Origin: Eggerthella sinensis | GTDB taxonomy: Bacteria > Actinomycetota > Coriobacteriia > Coriobacteriales > Eggerthellaceae | Direction: 5' to 3' | Assembly (NCBI RefSeq): GCF_003339815.1 | Contig: NZ_PPTT01000004.1 | Span: 124,001 to 188,000 of the forward strand | DNA: 64,000 nucleotides | Notes under the pieces: model-generated | The model's input: only the letters and a program-made list of their open reading frames with translations | Database searches by the model: none | Told to the model about the DNA's origin: nothing | In this document: positions 25,266-34,887 of the stretch, piece after piece | Layout of the letters: every line of letters begins with the position of its first letter | Position numbering within the stretch: the stretch's first letter is position 1 | Position numbers and translations under genes: made by a program

Positions 25266-25294
25266 ATTATTGCAAAGTGCGGGCCTCATTGCAA
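25266..25294 (-). promoter_or_regulatory. Promoter of tRNA-Glu
   Basis: On the minus strand, TTGCAA (25294-25289), a 17-base spacer and AATAAT (25271-25266) lie about 37 bases before the tRNA. An alternative -10, TAATAT, overlaps it by two bases with a longer spacer. Confidence 0.55.
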
Positions 25295-25467
25295 GTGCTT
25301 TTTTCGCAGAAGATGAAACCGTCTGCCGAAGAGGGCGCGCGCCCGTTTATGCGAGCCTTCGGGACGATTCAAAAATAAGTTGAACACGATGGGCGGGAGG
25401 GGCTCGTCGGTGCCGGAGTGGTACGATTTTTTCGTTTGATACCGCACGCATTCGGAAAGTCAGGCCC

Positions 25468-26364
25468 TTGAACATCAAGCAGATTCGATACTTCGCCGCC
25501 GTCGTCGAATACGGCAGCCTATCCGCTGCCGCGAAAAGCCAGCACATCACCGTGCAGGCCATCTCGAAGAGCATCGCCGACCTCGAGAGCGAGGTGGGGT
25601 GCGACCTGTTCGTGCGCAACAACCAGGGCATGAAGCCCACGTCGTTCGCAACGGCGCTGCACGATCAGGCGGTACCGGTGCTGGCCCGATTCTCGGAACT
25701 CGAGATCTTCGCCGCGCGCTTCAAGCGATCGGGCGACACGCTCGACTGCCTGCGCCTCGCGCTCAACACGCCGCCGTTCCTGGGCAACGAGGTGGTGCGC
25801 GAGAACACGGCGGCCCTCGTGCAGGCGCGCGTGGGCGTGGAAACCACGATGGCGCTCGCCACGGGCGGGGAGGGCCTCGCGGGGCTCAAGGCGCGCACCT
25901 TCGACGTGCTGATCACCGTGGGCGCGTTCGTGCACGCGGACGTGGAATGCCGCCCGCTCGGCACCGTGCCGTCGGCGGTGATCATGGGGAAGGGCCATCC
26001 GCTGGCCGACAAGAGCGAGCTCACGCTCGTCGACGTTGCTCCGTACCCGGTGGCCCTGTCCAGCTGGTTCGACGCGGCGAACGACAGCATCATCTCGAAG
26101 TACCGCGCGAAGAAGACGAACCTCACGTTCGTGGCATTGGAGCTGTCGGACATCTGGGAGCATTTCAAGCAGGGCGGCGTCATCTTCACCACGGGCATTC
26201 CCGCGTTGGAGAAGATGCACGGCATGACGGCGGTGCGGCCGCTCGCGCCGCAGGACAACGTGACGGTGCCCATTTGCGCCGTCTACCTCAAGGAGCGCAG
26301 CGCGGCGGTCGAGGCGCTGCTGATGGACCTGTTCACGGTGGGGCTGTCGTATTTCGGTTTCTAG
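25468..26364 (+). CDS. LysR-family transcriptional regulator
   Basis: 298 residues: an N-terminal winged helix (MNIKQIRYFAAVVEYGSLSA, AISKSIADLESEVGCDLFVR) and a substrate-binding domain to the C-terminus. The start is TTG at 25468, the only sensible start before the conserved helix; the ribosome-binding site is poor. LysR proteins usually control a neighbouring gene on binding a small effector. The candidate target is the convergent EamA transporter, whose stop shares CTAG (26361-26364) with this one, but targets are usually divergent, so this stays open. Confidence 0.88.
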   Translation: MNIKQIRYFAAVVEYGSLSAAAKSQHITVQAISKSIADLESEVGCDLFVRNNQGMKPTSFATALHDQAVPVLARFSELEIFAARFKRSGDTLDCLRLALNTPPFLGNEVVRENTAALVQARVGVETTMALATGGEGLAGLKARTFDVLITVGAFVHADVECRPLGTVPSAVIMGKGHPLADKSELTLVDVAPYPVALSSWFDAANDSIISKYRAKKTNLTFVALELSDIWEHFKQGGVIFTTGIPALEKMHGMTAVRPLAPQDNVTVPICAVYLKERSAAVEALLMDLFTVGLSYFGF

Positions 26365-27266
26365 GCGCGCACGCGCTTGGGCAGCAGGTTCGGCAGTTGC
26401 GACACCACCACGCCCAGCATGATGATGACGATGCCCACCACCTGCAGCGCGTCCACCGGCTCGGACAGGACGAGCACCGATATGGCGATGCCGCACGGAA
26501 GCTCCGACGACGCCATGATGGTGGACAGGCCGGCCGACAGGTGCGGCGTTCCGATGCCGAATAAAATGACGGGCACGAGCAGTCCGAACACGCCCAGGAT
26601 CAGCCCGTACTTCCAGATGCCGGCCTGCAGGGCACCGCTGGCGAAGTAGTCGGGGCACACGGCGAAGCCGAGGATGCACGCGCCCAGGCACACGACGAGG
26701 CCGCGCTCGATGGGCGGCAGATCGGTGCCGATGCGCGCGGACAGGAACATGAACGAGGCGCAGCTGACGGCGGACAGCAGCGCGCACACGATGCCGACGG
26801 GGTTGAGGTCGCCCACCGTGCTCGAGAACAGGCCGCTTGCCAACAGCGTGCCGCCGAGGATGACGACGGCGGCGCCGAGCTCGGCCGGATGGGGCCGGCG
26901 GCGCGTCGCGATCACCTGGAAGACGATGCCGATCCACGTGAACTGGAACAGCAGCGTGATGGCCACCGACACCGGCAGCATGGTGAGCGCGTAGTTGTAC
27001 AGCACGCACGTGGTGCAGGTGGTCAGGCCGAGACCGAGCAGCGCGAGGACGCGCTTGGGCGAAAGCGGCACGGGGCGCTTGCCGGCAACGGTCAAGACGA
27101 TGAGCGCGACGCCGAACAGCAGCGCGCCGAACAAGGCTTGGCTCGCCGCCGATTGAGCCCAGGTGAACCCTTCGGCGAACGCGGATTTGACGGTGGCGGC
27201 CATGACGCCGTAGCTGGCGCCGCCCAGGAATACGACGGCGGAATATTTCAAGGTGTTCTTTTGCAT
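26361..27266 (-). CDS. EamA/DMT-family transporter, paralogue of 24199-25116
   Basis: 301 residues with ten membrane helices and two EamA domains, very similar throughout to the gene at 24199 (KYSAVVFLGGASYGVMAATV at the start, IMASSELPCGIAISVLVLSEP in the second half). The two copies face each other around tRNA-Glu and a LysR gene. The ATG at 27266 lies 7 bases after a TACAAT hexamer, so a leaderless message is likely; an in-frame ATG at 27275 overlaps that hexamer. The transported compound is unknown. Confidence 0.9.
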   Translation of the reverse strand: MQKNTLKYSAVVFLGGASYGVMAATVKSAFAEGFTWAQSAASQALFGALLFGVALIVLTVAGKRPVPLSPKRVLALLGLGLTTCTTCVLYNYALTMLPVSVAITLLFQFTWIGIVFQVIATRRRPHPAELGAAVVILGGTLLASGLFSSTVGDLNPVGIVCALLSAVSCASFMFLSARIGTDLPPIERGLVVCLGACILGFAVCPDYFASGALQAGIWKYGLILGVFGLLVPVILFGIGTPHLSAGLSTIMASSELPCGIAISVLVLSEPVDALQVVGIVIIMLGVVVSQLPNLLPKRVRA

Positions 27267-27273
27267 GGCGGTC

Positions 27274-27279
27274 ATTGTA
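27274..27279 (-). promoter_or_regulatory. -10 element implying a leaderless mRNA (second EamA gene)
   Basis: TACAAT on the minus strand ends 7 bases before the ATG at 27266. It is back to back with the addB -10 element on the other strand, 24 bases away. Confidence 0.5.
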
Positions 27280-27303
27280 GCGCACGTCTGTGCGGTATGC
27301 GAG

Positions 27304-27309
27304 TACAAT
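27304..27309 (+). promoter_or_regulatory. -10 element implying a leaderless mRNA (addB)
   Basis: TACAAT ends 7 bases before the ATG at 27317, with no ribosome-binding site between them. The predicted transcript starts at the initiation codon. Confidence 0.5.
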
Positions 27310-27316
27310 GGCAGGC

Positions 27317-30238
27317 ATGCCTTTACACCGTCACATACTTGATCACGCAGACGCCGTGCTTGCCGCGGCGCGCGAACAGCTTGCCGTCCATCAGGCCGCA
27401 GGGCTCGTGCCCGTGCTGCTGGTCCCCTCCGCCGCAGCGGCGGCGCGCACGCGCCGGGCGCTCGCGGGAGGCCCGTGCGGCTTCGGCGTGCGGGTGGAGA
27501 CGCCCGCGTCGTGGGTGCGGGATCGCTGGGAGCTCTACGGCGACGGCCGGCGCATCGTGTCGGCGGCCGAGCGCACGCTGCTGCTGCAACGGGCGTGCTC
27601 GGAGGCGGATCGCGCCGCGCTCGAGGCCACGTCGGGCACGGTGGACCTGCTCGCGCGCATCGCTCGCGAGGCGCTGCCCTTCGTGCTGGAGGCGAACGCG
27701 TCGGACGCGGTCGAAACGCGCGCCGAGCTGAGCGCGGCCGAACGCGACGTGCTGGCCGTGCTCGGCCGCTACGCCGCGCTGCTGGCCGAGCGCGACCTGT
27801 GCGAGGCTTCGCAGGCGGCCGCATGGCTGCCCGCCGCGCTCGGGCAGGCGGCGCCCCTCGTGCTGGCGGGTTTCGATGAGCTGGGCCTGGCCGAGGAGCG
27901 GCTCGTGAACGCGCTGGCCGCGCGCACGGACGTGACGCGCTTCGACGACGGCTGCCGCGCCCCGTCCGCCTCCCCCGAGCGGGCCGCCGAGGTGCAGGGG
28001 CTGCTGTCGCGCCTGTTCAAGCCGACGGAGGGTGCCCCCCTGGAGCCGACGGGGCGCGTGCGCTTCCTGCTTCCGGCGGGACGCTATGCGGCGCCCGTGC
28101 TCATCGCCGACGCCGTGAAGGACGCGGTTGCCCGCGAGCGCGCGTGCGCGCAGCGCGACGGCCGCGCACCGCTTCCCGTCGTGGTGGCGGCGCGCGATCC
28201 GCGGGCGCTGTTCGACGAGGTGGCGGACGCGCTGGCAGAGGACGGCGTCGACGCGGCGGTCACCGCGTCCCGCGCCTTCGCCGACACGGCGTTCGGGCGG
28301 GCGTTTTTGGCCCTGCACGCCTTCATGCGCGGGACCTGCCGCGTCGCGCTCGCGTCTGATTTCGCGTTCAGCCCGTTTTCGGGCGTGAGCCGCCGGAGCG
28401 CGTGCGAGCTCGATGCGGCGTGGCGCGCCGACCGCACCGTCGACCGCGCGCGCATCGTGCGGGCGCTGTCCGAGAAGAGCGAGGCCGCCGCCGAGGCCTT
28501 GGCCGCCCTCGCCGCCGACGACGTGGGCGGGGCGCTCGCGGGCCTTGAGGCGCGGCTGCGCAGCCGCGTCGACCTCGACCCGGCGTTTCGCGCGGAGCAG
28601 CTGGCGGCCGTGTCGCGCGCCCGCGGGTTCGCGGGAGCGTGCGCGCAGGCCGGCGTGGCCTTTGCCGACGCGTTGCCCCTGCTCGAGCGCCTGCCGGTGG
28701 CGGCGAGCGCGCGCACAGCCTCGGGCGAGGGGCAACGCCCCGACGTGCTGTTCCTGTCGCTGGCCGAGGCGGCCGAGCGCCCAACGTGTTCGTGCGCGAC
28801 GCTCGTGCTGTGCGACCTCACGGCAAGCGCCTACCCGGTGCGCGCCGTCGAGGACGGCGGCACGCTGCTGCTGGCGAAGCTGGGGCTCGACCACCCGACG
28901 GACGCGCTGGCCGACGGGCGCCGCCTCTTCTTCCGCGCGCTCTCGTCGGCGCGCGACGCGGTGGTGTGCGAGCGCGTGCTGAATACGGTGGATGCCGACG
29001 AAGCCTACCCGGCGGTCATGCTCGAGGAGCTGCTCGACTGCTACCGCGGGCCGGGCCATGACAAGGTGGACGGCATCACGGGGCTGCCCCTGCCGCTCGC
29101 GCCGTTCGCGAAACAGGCGGGCGAGGACGCGCTGCACGGCAACCTCGCGCTCGGTTGCGCGGGCGTCGCCGCATGCGACACGGACGCGCGGCCCCTGCTG
29201 TCGTGGGAGCTGCCCCCGGCGGGCGCCGTGTCGCCCGCGCAGCGCGCCCGCATCGTGCTGCCGCGCTCGCCGCGCGAGGGGCTGCCGTCCGCTGGCGCGC
29301 CGCTGGCGCTGTCGCCGTCGGCGCTCGAGAGCTACCTCGAATGCCCGTACAAGTGGTTCGCCCTGCGGCGCTTGCGCCTGTCGGAGCCCGACGCGGGCTT
29401 CGGCCCGCTTGAGATGGGAAGCTTCTCGCACGGCGTGCTGAAAAGCTTCTACGAGCACTTCCAGGCGGCGGGCCATGCGAAGGTGCAGCCGGCCACGCTG
29501 GGCGAGGCGCGCGCGCTGCTGCGCGAGACGTTCGAGCGCCATCTGGCGTTCCAGCCCGAGCTCAAGCACTCGTGCAACCCGCTCATCCCGCGCACCTCGT
29601 TCGAGCGCGCCGAGACGAACGATCTGGAGAAGAAGCTCGTCGCCTTCCTCGACCGCGAGGCGGCGCTGCTGCCGGGGTTCGCGCCGCGGTACTTCGAGTT
29701 CGACTTCGGCTCCGCCGCCGACTTCCCGTATGCGGGCTGCTTGCTGCGCGGCAGCGTCGACCGCATCGACGTGAACGAGCGAGGGCAGGCCGTGGTCATC
29801 GACTACAAGGGCTCGCTCGGCAACGACTACGCCCTGGACTCCTCGTCGCCGGCGGCGCAGGCCGGGGGCGCCGTGCTGCCCCACAAGGTGCAGACGCTCA
29901 TGTACGCCCAGGTGGCGCGCAGGGCGCTCGGACTCGAGGTCGTGGGCGCGCTCTACGTGTCGTACGGGCGCGACCGCCGCGTGGCAGGCGCGTTCGACCG
30001 TGCCGTGGTGGGGGAGCAGGACGTGCCGGGCATCGACGTCGAGCGGTGCGGCGTGCCGGGGCCGGCGGCCGAAGCGCTCGGCGTGTCGTCGTTCGGCGAG
30101 CTCGTGGACGCGGTGGAGGAGCGCATCGCCGGGGCCGTGCGTTTGCTGGCCGACGGCTGCATCGGGCCCGACCCTCGCGGGGGCGACCCGTGCGGCTACT
30201 GCCCCGTGCTCACCTGCGAGAGGAGGCGGATATCGTGA
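27317..30238 (+). CDS. addB: AddB-type nuclease/inactive helicase subunit
   Basis: 973 residues. An N-terminal helicase-like region without catalytic ATPase motifs is followed by a RecB-type PD-(D/E)XK nuclease domain (RGSVDRID then AVVIDYKGS). Four Cys flank that domain (YLECPYKWF; CGYCPVLTC at the C-terminus), the iron-sulfur staple seen in AddB. With AddA it resects double-strand breaks for RecA loading. Start choice: the ATG at 27317 begins MPLHRHILDHAD; an ATG at 27308 and a GTG at 27290 are in frame but overlap or precede the -10 element. Its stop overlaps the addA GTG (GTGA). Confidence 0.88.
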   Translation: MPLHRHILDHADAVLAAAREQLAVHQAAGLVPVLLVPSAAAAARTRRALAGGPCGFGVRVETPASWVRDRWELYGDGRRIVSAAERTLLLQRACSEADRAALEATSGTVDLLARIAREALPFVLEANASDAVETRAELSAAERDVLAVLGRYAALLAERDLCEASQAAAWLPAALGQAAPLVLAGFDELGLAEERLVNALAARTDVTRFDDGCRAPSASPERAAEVQGLLSRLFKPTEGAPLEPTGRVRFLLPAGRYAAPVLIADAVKDAVARERACAQRDGRAPLPVVVAARDPRALFDEVADALAEDGVDAAVTASRAFADTAFGRAFLALHAFMRGTCRVALASDFAFSPFSGVSRRSACELDAAWRADRTVDRARIVRALSEKSEAAAEALAALAADDVGGALAGLEARLRSRVDLDPAFRAEQLAAVSRARGFAGACAQAGVAFADALPLLERLPVAASARTASGEGQRPDVLFLSLAEAAERPTCSCATLVLCDLTASAYPVRAVEDGGTLLLAKLGLDHPTDALADGRRLFFRALSSARDAVVCERVLNTVDADEAYPAVMLEELLDCYRGPGHDKVDGITGLPLPLAPFAKQAGEDALHGNLALGCAGVAACDTDARPLLSWELPPAGAVSPAQRARIVLPRSPREGLPSAGAPLALSPSALESYLECPYKWFALRRLRLSEPDAGFGPLEMGSFSHGVLKSFYEHFQAAGHAKVQPATLGEARALLRETFERHLAFQPELKHSCNPLIPRTSFERAETNDLEKKLVAFLDREAALLPGFAPRYFEFDFGSAADFPYAGCLLRGSVDRIDVNERGQAVVIDYKGSLGNDYALDSSSPAAQAGGAVLPHKVQTLMYAQVARRALGLEVVGALYVSYGRDRRVAGAFDRAVVGEQDVPGIDVERCGVPGPAAEALGVSSFGELVDAVEERIAGAVRLLADGCIGPDPRGGDPCGYCPVLTCERRRIS

Positions 30239-33200
30239 ACCTGGACACCTGCACGCCCGGACAGCGCCAAAGCATCGAGCACGTGACGGGGCCGCTGCTC
30301 GTGTCGGCCGGCGCCGGCTCGGGCAAGACGTTCACGCTCACGCAGCGCATCGCCTACGCGCTGCTGCCCGAGAGCGGCCCCGCCGTGTCGAGCATCGACG
30401 AGGTGCTGGCCATCACGTTCACCGAGAAAGCCGCCTCCGAGATCAAGGCGCGCGTCAAGCGCACGCTGCGCGCCGAGGGCCTCGGCGAGGAAGCGCTGCG
30501 CGTGGACGGCGCCTGGATATCCACCATCCACGGCATGTGCGCCCGCATCCTGCGCGCCCACGCGCTCGACCTGGGGCTCGACCCGGCGTTCGGCATCATG
30601 GGCGATGCGGAGCGGGCCGACCTCATCGCCGACGCCATCGACGGCGCGCTGGGCGCGGACAACGACATCATCGCGCGCGGGTCGTACGCGGCGCTGTTCG
30701 ACGAGTATCCGGCGCGTTCCGCCCTGCCGTCGGCGCCGTCGGTGGCCTCCATGCTGCAGACGCTGCTCGACAAGGCGGTGGGCCAGCGCGGCGGTCTCGA
30801 CGCCGTGGACTTCGGGCCGGGGCCGGCCCGCGCGTCGGCGTTGGCCCGCGAGCTGCTGCTGGCCTACGAGGGCGTGCTGCCCGCGCTCGAGCAGGCGGGT
30901 TCGAGCGCGTCGGCCGAGCGCGCGCGGGCGCAGGCGGCCGACGCGGTGGAAGCGCTCGGCGCGTTTTTGGCCGACGCGGGCGCTTCCGACGACATGCGTG
31001 CGCTGGCACGCGCGGTGGACGGATGCCCCTACCTGCCGTGCACCTTCGGCGGTGCGGCCGTGAAAGCCGAGGTCAAGGCGTACCAGGCCGTGCATGCGAG
31101 CGTGGCGCAGCGCGTTGCGCTCGCGTTGGCGTACCCGCTGGCCGACGAGCTCATGCAGCTCGCCCGCGAGGTGGCCGCGCGCTACGAGGATGCGAAGCGG
31201 GCCGTGTGCAAGCTCGACAACGACGACCTGCTCGTGCGCACGCTCGACGCGTTCGAACGCCATCCCGCCATCGCCGAGCGCTACGAGCACCGCTTCAAGC
31301 TGGTCATGGTGGACGAATTCCAGGACACGAGCCAGCTGCAGATCGACATGATCGCGCGCCTTGCCGGCGCGCGCAACGCGCACCTGTGCACGGTGGGCGA
31401 TGCGCAGCAGTCCATCTACCGCTTCCGCGGCGCCGACGTGAACGTGTACCAGGCGCACAAAACGGCCATGCGCTCGGACGACGTGGGCGCGCTCTACGTC
31501 GAGCTCACGAAGAACTTCCGCAGCCACGGCGACGTGCTGTCGTTCGTCGACCGCGTGTTCGAGCAGCCCACGGTGTTCGGCGAGCAGTTCATGTCGCTCG
31601 CGCCGAACGAGGCGCGCCCGTCGAGCTGGAAGGGCAGCGTACCGCGCATCGACCTCGTGCTGGCGATGCAGCCCGCGGGGCGCGGCACGGGCGTGCGCAC
31701 GAGCGACGTGAAGCGCGCGGGGGCCGAGGCCATCGCGTCGCGCTTCGCCGCCCTGCGCGCCGACGGCCATGCGCCGGGGGACATGGTGGTGCTGCTGGGC
31801 AAGATGAGCCGCGCGGGCGTGTACGCCGAGGCGCTGCGCGCCGAAGGCTTCGAGTGCGTGGTGACGGGCGGCTCGCTGTTCGCGTCCGCGCCCGAGGTGC
31901 GGGTGGTGGCGCGCTTCGTGGAGGCGCTCGCGAACCCGGCGAACACCGCCGCGCTGTTCGAGGTGCTCACGAGCGACATGGTGCGCCTCGCGGCCGACGA
32001 CTTCCTCGTGCTGTCGACCGAGGAGGACCCCGAGACCGGCCAGGTGCGCCGCCGCGACCTCGACCGCGGCTTCGCGAAGCTGGCCGAGCGCGCAGACGAG
32101 CTGCCGCCGCGCCTGGCCCACGCCGTGCGCCTGTTCGATCGCGCGCAGCGCGAAGCGCGCACGCGGCCCGTGGCCGACGTCGTGCGCGATGCCGTGGTGC
32201 GCTCGGGGTGGATGGCCCGCCTCGAGGAGCAGGGCGCGGTGGGCACGGCCTGCGCGGCGAACGTGCTGAAGGCCATCCGGCTCATCGAGGACCTCGAGGC
32301 CGGGCGCCATCTGGGCTTGGCCTCTACGACGCGGGCGCTGTCCGACGAGCTGGCCGTCGGCCTCAAGGAGGCGCCCGGCGCGCTGTCGGGCGCGGGCGGC
32401 GACGTGGTGAAGATCATGACCATCCACGCTTCGAAGGGGCTCGAGTTTCCCATCGTGGCGCTGGCCGACTTCGCGGATGCGCGTCTCTCGGGCGGCAAGC
32501 TGTTGGTGGAAACGTGCGGCCCCGCCGTGCGCGCCTCGCTGGCCCCTTCGGCATCGATTGAGGCGTTCCCCCAGCTCGCGAAGAGGTGCGGCGTGGCTCC
32601 GGCCGCCGACGGCGACGACGACCCGGTCTGCCTTGCCGCGCGGCGCTACGTGGAGGGTGCCGAGGGCGGCGTCTGCGCGGCCGACGCGGCCGCGTGCACG
32701 CAGGCGGCCTACCGCGCCGCGCTCGCGCGCCGCGCCGCCGACGAGGAGCTGGCCGAGGCGCGCCGCAAGCTCTACGTGGGCTTGACCCGCGCGAGCGAGG
32801 CGCTCGTGGTGGCCATGGACGCGAAGGCGCCCTCCGCGGGCAAGCCGCCCGCGTACGCGCCGCTCGTCGACGACATCCGCAGCGCGCTCTGCGGCACGGG
32901 TGACTTCCCCGAAGGGGAGGCCATGCTGCCGTACGGCGGCACCGAGCCGGCGCGCTTCGAGCGCATCCTCGTGCAGGCGCCCGAGGAGGGTGCGGAGCCC
33001 GATGCGGGCCCGGACGCCGCGCGCCCGGACGAGCCGCGGCTGTTCGTCGTGCCGGCGGTGGACGAGGCCCCCGGCGCTCCCCGCCTGGCCTGGAACGCGG
33101 CGCGGGCGGATGCGTTCTCGTACTCGTCCATCGCGCCGCAGCCCGCCGCTTCCGTGTCCGACGACGAGGCGCCGCGCGCGACGGACGTCGACAAGGCCAC

Positions 33201-33753
33201 GAGCCTCGGCAGTGCGTTTCACCGCGCGGCGCAGCAGGCGGTCGAGACGGGTCTCGCGCCCGACGCGGCGCGCCTCGGCGCGCTCGCCCGCGCCTACGAC
33301 CTCACGGCGGGGCAGCGCGCCCGCCTCGCGGACGCCTGCGCGCGCTGGTTCGCAAGCGCCCCGTACGCCGAGGCGTGCGCGTGGCCGCTCAAGCGCGCCG
33401 AGGTGCCCTTCTCCGTGGCGATGGGGGACGTGCTCATGGAGGGCGAGATGGATCTCGTGTGCACCGACGGCCCTGCATGCGACGGCGCGTCCGCCTTCGT
33501 GGTGGACTACAAGACCGGCGGCAGCGACGACGAGTCGCCCGCCGCGCTGCACGACAAGCACCTCCTGCAGGCGCAGTGCTACGCCTATGCGCTTCTGGCG
33601 CACGGTTGCGCCGAGGTCGAGCTCTGCTTCGTGCGCGTCGAGCATGAGGACGAAACCGGCGCGCTCCAAACGGTGCGCTACCGATTCGCCGCCCCCGAGC
33701 GCGACGAGCTGGCAGCTTACATCCTCGAGGCGCGCTTTCCGTACCGCTCGTAA
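30235..33753 (+). CDS. addA: AddA-type ATP-dependent helicase-nuclease
   Basis: 1172 residues, a UvrD/Rep superfamily helicase fused to a RecB-type nuclease. Visible: Walker A SAGAGSGKTFTL, motif Ia TFTEKAASEI, Walker B VDEFQDTS, motif III GDAQQSIYRFRGAD, motif V IMTIHASKGLEFP, motif VI KLYVGLTRA, and the C-terminal nuclease VVDYKTGG. The partner is the upstream AddB. GTG start at 30235 with AGAGGAGG upstream, overlapping the addB stop by four bases. Its last 37 bases overlap the 3' end of the convergent glycosyltransferase gene. Confidence 0.92.
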   Translation: MNLDTCTPGQRQSIEHVTGPLLVSAGAGSGKTFTLTQRIAYALLPESGPAVSSIDEVLAITFTEKAASEIKARVKRTLRAEGLGEEALRVDGAWISTIHGMCARILRAHALDLGLDPAFGIMGDAERADLIADAIDGALGADNDIIARGSYAALFDEYPARSALPSAPSVASMLQTLLDKAVGQRGGLDAVDFGPGPARASALARELLLAYEGVLPALEQAGSSASAERARAQAADAVEALGAFLADAGASDDMRALARAVDGCPYLPCTFGGAAVKAEVKAYQAVHASVAQRVALALAYPLADELMQLAREVAARYEDAKRAVCKLDNDDLLVRTLDAFERHPAIAERYEHRFKLVMVDEFQDTSQLQIDMIARLAGARNAHLCTVGDAQQSIYRFRGADVNVYQAHKTAMRSDDVGALYVELTKNFRSHGDVLSFVDRVFEQPTVFGEQFMSLAPNEARPSSWKGSVPRIDLVLAMQPAGRGTGVRTSDVKRAGAEAIASRFAALRADGHAPGDMVVLLGKMSRAGVYAEALRAEGFECVVTGGSLFASAPEVRVVARFVEALANPANTAALFEVLTSDMVRLAADDFLVLSTEEDPETGQVRRRDLDRGFAKLAERADELPPRLAHAVRLFDRAQREARTRPVADVVRDAVVRSGWMARLEEQGAVGTACAANVLKAIRLIEDLEAGRHLGLASTTRALSDELAVGLKEAPGALSGAGGDVVKIMTIHASKGLEFPIVALADFADARLSGGKLLVETCGPAVRASLAPSASIEAFPQLAKRCGVAPAADGDDDPVCLAARRYVEGAEGGVCAADAAACTQAAYRAALARRAADEELAEARRKLYVGLTRASEALVVAMDAKAPSAGKPPAYAPLVDDIRSALCGTGDFPEGEAMLPYGGTEPARFERILVQAPEEGAEPDAGPDAARPDEPRLFVVPAVDEAPGAPRLAWNAARADAFSYSSIAPQPAASVSDDEAPRATDVDKATSLGSAFHRAAQQAVETGLAPDAARLGALARAYDLTAGQRARLADACARWFASAPYAEACAWPLKRAEVPFSVAMGDVLMEGEMDLVCTDGPACDGASAFVVDYKTGGSDDESPAALHDKHLLQAQCYAYALLAHGCAEVELCFVRVEHEDETGALQTVRYRFAAPERDELAAYILEARFPYRS

Positions 33754-34700
33754 GCCTGCGTCACCTGCAGCTCGTACTCCTTGCGCGTGCCCTTCACCAC
33801 CGTGTCCAGGATGAGGCCGCTCGCGAACGCGAGGATGCCCACGAACACGAGCGCGACGGCCAACAGCGCCGAGGGCAGGCGCGGCACGAGGCCGGTCGTG
33901 ACGAATTCCCAGATGACGGGGATGCCGGCGACAAGGCCCAGCACGCAGAAGATGAGCGCGAGCCAGCTGAACAGCGCGAGCGGGCGGTAGTCCTTGAACA
34001 GCGACATGATCATGGACAGCACCTTCATGCCGTCGGAGAACGTGTTGAGCTTCGATTCGCTGCCCTCGGGGCGGTCGCGGTAGTCGATGGGAACCTCGGC
34101 GATGCGCCAGCGCTTGTCGACGGCGTGGATGGACAGCTCCGTCTCGATCTCGAATCCCGGCGAGAGCACGGGCATCGTCTTCGCGAACACGGCGTTGAAG
34201 GCGCGGTAGCCCGTCATGACGTCGGAGAACTCGAAGCCGTAGATCCACTTGATGAGCGTGCGCACGAGGTCGTTGCCGAAGCCGTGGAAGGCGCGGTCGT
34301 TCTCCTCGCCGTACGTGCCGTTCGACAGGCGGTCGCCTACCGACATGTCGGCCTCGTCGGCCACGAGCGGCGCGAGCAGCGCGGGCGCGGCCTCGGCGGG
34401 GTAGGTGTCGTCGCCGTCCACCATGACGTAGTAGTCGGCGTCGATGTCGCGGATCATCTGCCGCACGACGTTGCCCTTGCCCTGGCGGCGTTCGACGCGC
34501 ACCACCGCGCCGTGCTCGGCGGCGATGGCGCCGGTGCCGTCGGAGGAGTTGTTGTCGTAGACGTACACGGTTGCCTCGGGAAGGACGCGCTTGAAATCGT
34601 CGACGACCTTGCCGATGGTCACAGCCTCGTTGTAGCAGGGGATGAGCACGGCGACGGCGCTGTTCTCAGCCGTGCGCGGCGTGTCGGTATTCTGATCCAC
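33717..34700 (-). CDS. GT2 glycosyltransferase, dolichyl/polyprenyl-phosphate mannosyltransferase-like
   Basis: 327 residues. A GT-A domain starts AVLIPCYNEAVTIGKVV, has DNNSSDGT, the metal-binding DGDDTYP and an SDVMTGYRAFN motif. Two membrane helices follow (about 240-305). Such enzymes make polyprenyl-phosphate-sugar donors for envelope glycans and often work with GtrA-family proteins; a GtrA gene lies at 37159. GTG start at 34700 with GAGGAG 9 bases upstream. The 3' end overlaps addA by 37 bases. Confidence 0.87.
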   Translation of the reverse strand: MDQNTDTPRTAENSAVAVLIPCYNEAVTIGKVVDDFKRVLPEATVYVYDNNSSDGTGAIAAEHGAVVRVERRQGKGNVVRQMIRDIDADYYVMVDGDDTYPAEAAPALLAPLVADEADMSVGDRLSNGTYGEENDRAFHGFGNDLVRTLIKWIYGFEFSDVMTGYRAFNAVFAKTMPVLSPGFEIETELSIHAVDKRWRIAEVPIDYRDRPEGSESKLNTFSDGMKVLSMIMSLFKDYRPLALFSWLALIFCVLGLVAGIPVIWEFVTTGLVPRLPSALLAVALVFVGILAFASGLILDTVVKGTRKEYELQVTQAYERYGKRASRM

Positions 34701-34887
34701 GTATCACTCCTCGGTTATATAGGTAAGGTTTATCCTACTCGAAACAGCATACCAATGCCAGATGCGTCCGTTGTTTTCCGGACGAAACGCGGTAATGAAG
34801 CCGTTGTCGTACGGTCATAAAGCGGCAGAACCCGCATGCTAGAATAGCTGGTGGCCCGCTACGATAGGAAGAGGGGGCAGCCTCCCG

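Noticed and set aside
30196-34248. Long minus-strand open frame of about 1350 codons
   Set aside because: It lies antisense to addA and shows the Arg/His/Ala/Val-rich composition of a GC-rich shadow frame with no recognisable domain.
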